The notes under the pieces are model-generated. The model was not told where the DNA came from. It saw nothing but the letters and a program-made list of their open reading frames with translations, and ran no database searches. A DNA stretch of 7,595 nt from JBLHKE01 sp047619485 (GTDB lineage: Bacteria; Verrucomicrobiota; Verrucomicrobiia; Verrucomicrobiales; DEV007). The stretch is taken from assembly GCA_047619485.1 (NCBI GenBank), contig JBLHKE010000371.1, positions 1 to 7,595 on the forward strand, in the 5' to 3' direction. Both the position numbers and the translations under genes were made by a program. This document shows positions 6,535-7,595 of the stretch, in pieces (positions within the stretch are counted from its first letter, which is position 1; every line of letters starts with the position of its first letter).

Positions 6535-7595
6535 ATGAACTGTCACCCACACTGCCTATGCATTGGAATTTGGCTATTCGTTTGCTTGCTGAAGCCAACC
6601 GCCCTGGCGGCCGAGGACGAGCGGCTCCAACATTGGGCTTGGCAAGCCCTGCAGAACCCGCCTGGAACCGCGCTGCCGAGCATCGACGCGTTCGTGCGCA
6701 AGCGTCTCGCAAAACGAGGGCTGGAGATGTCGCCCGTGGCAGATCGCCGAACGCTGATCCGGCGACTGTCATTCGATCTACACGGACTGCCGCCCTCGCC
6801 CGAGGCGGTTCGAGCATTCGAGGAGGACGATGACCCGAAAGCATATGAAAACCTGGTCGACCAGATGCTCGCTTCTCCGCATTTCGGTGAGCGTTTTTCG
6901 CAGCACTGGTTGGACATCGCGCACTACGCGGACACGCACGGCTTCGAACGCGACCGGCGCCGGCCGAACGCCTGGCCATACCGCGACTATGTTATCGCCG
7001 CGTTCAACGACGACAAACCATACAATCGCTTTCTCCAAGAACAGATCGCAGGCGATGTCCTATGGTCTGAAGACGGAAACGCGGTGATCGCAACCGGCTT
7101 TCTCGCGGCCGGACCGTGGGACTTCGTCGGCCAGGTGGAGGCCAAGAGTCCGCAACTGCGGCGTGCGGCGCGATCGCTCGATCTCGACGACATGGCGACC
7201 CAAGTCATGACGTCGACGATGGCGATGACCGTGAATTGCGCGCGCTGTCATGATCACAAGCTCGACCCGATATCGCAGCGCGAATACTACCAGCTGCGGG
7301 CGGTTTTCGCCGGAGTGAAGCGCGACGACCGGCGCTTCCGTGCCGGGTCCGGTGCCCGCCTGCAAGCAGAACGGTCGCGCCTGCTACAGGAGATCAATCG
7401 CCTCGAGCCAGGGCGTGATCTGGCAGACATCGTCGGCGGAGGCGATGGCACAGGGAACGCCAAGGCGGGTCAGGGCATCGATGCGCGCAACGCAAAGGTC
7501 GAGACGCGGCTGATTGGCCACCTGACGAACTTCGAGCCGAACCGCTTCGCTAGATCGGAGAACCCATTCATCGATGGCGTCGTGATCCCGAACGG
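6535..7595 (+). CDS. DUF1549 (PSCyt2) domain protein with CxxCH motif, N-terminal part
   Basis: The frame is open from ATG 6535 to the right edge (353 codons, C-terminus missing). Residues 1-26 form a signal peptide with a hydrophobic core (CIGIWLFVCLL) and a likely cleavage after ALAA, so the protein is exported. The mature part follows the PSCyt2/DUF1549 pattern: LQHWAWQALQNP, IDAFVRKRL, RRTLIRRLSFDLHGLPPSPE, YENLVDQMLASPHFGERF, QHWLDIAHYADTHGFERD, WPYRDYVIAAFNDDKPYNRF and EQIAGD. It ends with CARCHDHKLDPI at residues 235-246. C235-x-x-C238-H239 is a c-type heme attachment pattern, the reason these are called planctomycete cytochromes; biochemical proof is scarce. Family members usually continue into a DUF1553 (PSD1) domain and reach 700-1100 residues. 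An N-terminal PSCyt1 domain, often present, is absent. The neighbouring gene is often a DUF1501 protein, so one may follow beyond the edge. No Shine-Dalgarno sequence is visible; the start was chosen because it gives the signal peptide. Base composition is GC-richer than the genes to the left. Confidence 0.92.
   Translation, partial: MNCHPHCLCIGIWLFVCLLKPTALAAEDERLQHWAWQALQNPPGTALPSIDAFVRKRLAKRGLEMSPVADRRTLIRRLSFDLHGLPPSPEAVRAFEEDDDPKAYENLVDQMLASPHFGERFSQHWLDIAHYADTHGFERDRRRPNAWPYRDYVIAAFNDDKPYNRFLQEQIAGDVLWSEDGNAVIATGFLAAGPWDFVGQVEAKSPQLRRAARSLDLDDMATQVMTSTMAMTVNCARCHDHKLDPISQREYYQLRAVFAGVKRDDRRFRAGSGARLQAERSRLLQEINRLEPGRDLADIVGGGDGTGNAKAGQGIDARNAKVETRLIGHLTNFEPNRFARSENPFIDGVVIPN

Noticed and set aside
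6495..6833. Plus-strand open frame of 112 codons beginning NGLGTPFYDARF
   Set aside because: It is a shifted frame over the start of the DUF1549 gene, is rich in Arg/Gly/Ala, and lacks any motif. The frame from 6535 carries the signal peptide and all conserved blocks.

Overview
The window looks like chromosomal DNA of a bacterium from the Planctomycetes-Verrucomicrobia group, with Verrucomicrobiota the better fit. This is inferred from gene families, not from a search. Three things point this way: a formylglycine-type (S1) sulfatase, a 'planctomycete cytochrome' family protein (DUF1549/PSCyt2), and an ECF sigma factor carrying a transmembrane segment and a long alpha-helical extension.

Layout, left to right. 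Bases 1-148 hold a decayed minus-strand scrap of a group II intron reverse transcriptase, which contains a stop codon. A secreted or lipid-anchored sulfatase follows on the plus strand (285-1838). Converging on it is a minus-strand two-gene unit: the sigma factor with its membrane-anchored extension (5324-3138), then, 5 bases later, a 389-residue membrane-anchored protein of unknown function (3132-1963). Both of these proteins end in the same degenerate repeat of about 32 residues, with Trp/Leu at position 0 and Arg at +10. Upstream of the sigma gene are a short inverted repeat and a compact nested palindromic element. Next comes a minus-strand remnant of a serine recombinase (5539-6528), which has lost its catalytic serine and most of its central DNA-binding region. 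From 6535 to the right edge the plus strand encodes the start of a GC-richer DUF1549 protein with a signal peptide and a CARCH heme-type motif. It runs off the window.

How the genes fit together. The sulfatase and the DUF1549 protein belong to exported families that are abundant together in this group, often in organisms living on sulfated polysaccharides; a direct link between these two genes is not shown. The sigma factor and its partner probably form a cell-envelope-linked regulatory unit, and they are the most interesting content here. The two mobile-element remnants on either side suggest past insertion and deletion. No complete mobile element, RNA gene, CRISPR array or defence system was found.
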